NCBI GenBank assembly: GCA_905216215.1
Contig: CAJMSZ010000025.1
Location: 1 to 29,721, forward strand
Length of the DNA: 29,721 nucleotides
Source: an uncultured bacterium
GTDB lineage: Bacteria; Bacillota; Clostridia; Lachnospirales; Lachnospiraceae
Direction: 5' to 3'
Positions 29,562 through 29,721 of the stretch are shown here, piece after piece. Made by a program: the position numbers and the translations under genes. The notes below the pieces were generated by a model, which was given only the letters and a program-made list of their open reading frames with translations, was not told the DNA's origin and did not search any database. How positions within the stretch are numbered: the first letter of the stretch is position 1; the number at the start of each line of letters is the position of its first letter.

Positions 29562-29721
29562 ATGGCGAAAAGAAGAAAAACGCAAGCAAGAACAAATGTA
29601 AGGCGGGACTATAAGGCTCGGTTATTTGAAATGATTTTCCGGGAAAAGGAAGAATTGTTGGGACTATATAATGCAGTAAACGGAACGAATTATTCAAATC
29701 CGGATGAACTGGAAATAAACA
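29562..29721 (+). CDS. PD-(D/E)XK nuclease/transposase family (Rpn-like) protein, partial (3' end outside window)
   Basis: The ATG at 29562 follows AAAGGAGG. The 53 residues present start MAKRRKTQARTNVRRDYKAR and run to DELEIN, where the window ends. Over the 42 residues from TNV to LEI the protein is identical to the copy at 136-891, while 13 codons differ, all synonymously. After ELEI it continues with Asn as in the intact family, not with LYSK as in the deleted copy, so this copy may be complete. Whether the catalytic region is intact cannot be seen. Confidence 0.85.
   Translation, partial: MAKRRKTQARTNVRRDYKARLFEMIFREKEELLGLYNAVNGTNYSNPDELEIN

Noticed and set aside
1..29721. Matching sequence at both ends as a sign of a circular contig or assembly duplication
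   Set aside because: The two ends share a 52-base leader but the following leader and 13 codons differ, and one copy has an internal deletion. They are two separate gene copies.

Overview
The window reads as chromosomal DNA of a low-to-mid GC, strictly anaerobic, probably spore-forming Clostridia, most likely a Lachnospiraceae gut commensal. The basis is the gene content: a class III (anaerobic) ribonucleotide reductase with its activase, a GerA-type germinant receptor subunit, an EFR1-type flavodoxin/ferredoxin protein, DUF1540, a stand-alone FchA next to FolD, and paired PD-(D/E)XK 'Rpn/transposase' family genes with strong AGGAGG ribosome sites. This is inferred from protein families read by eye; no database search was run. 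I see no rRNA, tRNA or CRISPR array.

Layout. 1-891: a PD-(D/E)XK transposase-family gene that has lost its central catalytic segment in frame. A second copy with the same leader begins at 29562 and runs off the end, so the window is bracketed by two related mobile-type genes. 1059-3219: an acidic membrane-anchored protein divergent from cardiolipin synthase. 3220-3563: an intergenic region holding a complex, GC-richer multi-hairpin element, then the purA promoter. 3564-6691: purA, a lipoprotein and convergent asnA. 6946-8454: a small ORF, a SEC-C protein, a broken threonine T-box leader fused to a shrunken thrS remnant, and a double DUF1540 protein. 8616-11557: AI-2E-family membrane protein, fchA and folD, probably one transcript. 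11714-13108: sodium:alanine symporter. 13308-16436: the nrdD-nrdG-dut operon behind a textbook promoter and two NrdR-like boxes. 16499-20819: a regulator divergent from an M20 amidohydrolase and MFS transporter pair. 20939-22297: an orphan GerA-family gene. 22402-27049: a MATE-SseB-LuxR/MalT-like operon. 27138-29286: a DUF3137 protein convergent with an Rrf2 regulator, which is divergent from an EFR1 gene, with shared operator-like repeats between the last two.

How the genes work together. nrdD, nrdG and dut form a deoxynucleotide module. fchA and folD form a one-carbon folate module in which FolD lacks two residues needed for cyclohydrolase activity, so FchA may supply that step. The regulator/M20/MFS cluster looks like an inducible uptake-and-hydrolysis unit for an N-acylated compound. 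Rrf2/EFR1 looks like a redox or iron-sulfur responsive pair.

The points most worth following up are the structured element at 3249-3454, the decayed T-box/thrS locus at 7624-8068, the FolD/FchA division of labour, and the conserved leader hairpins in front of the two transposase-family genes.
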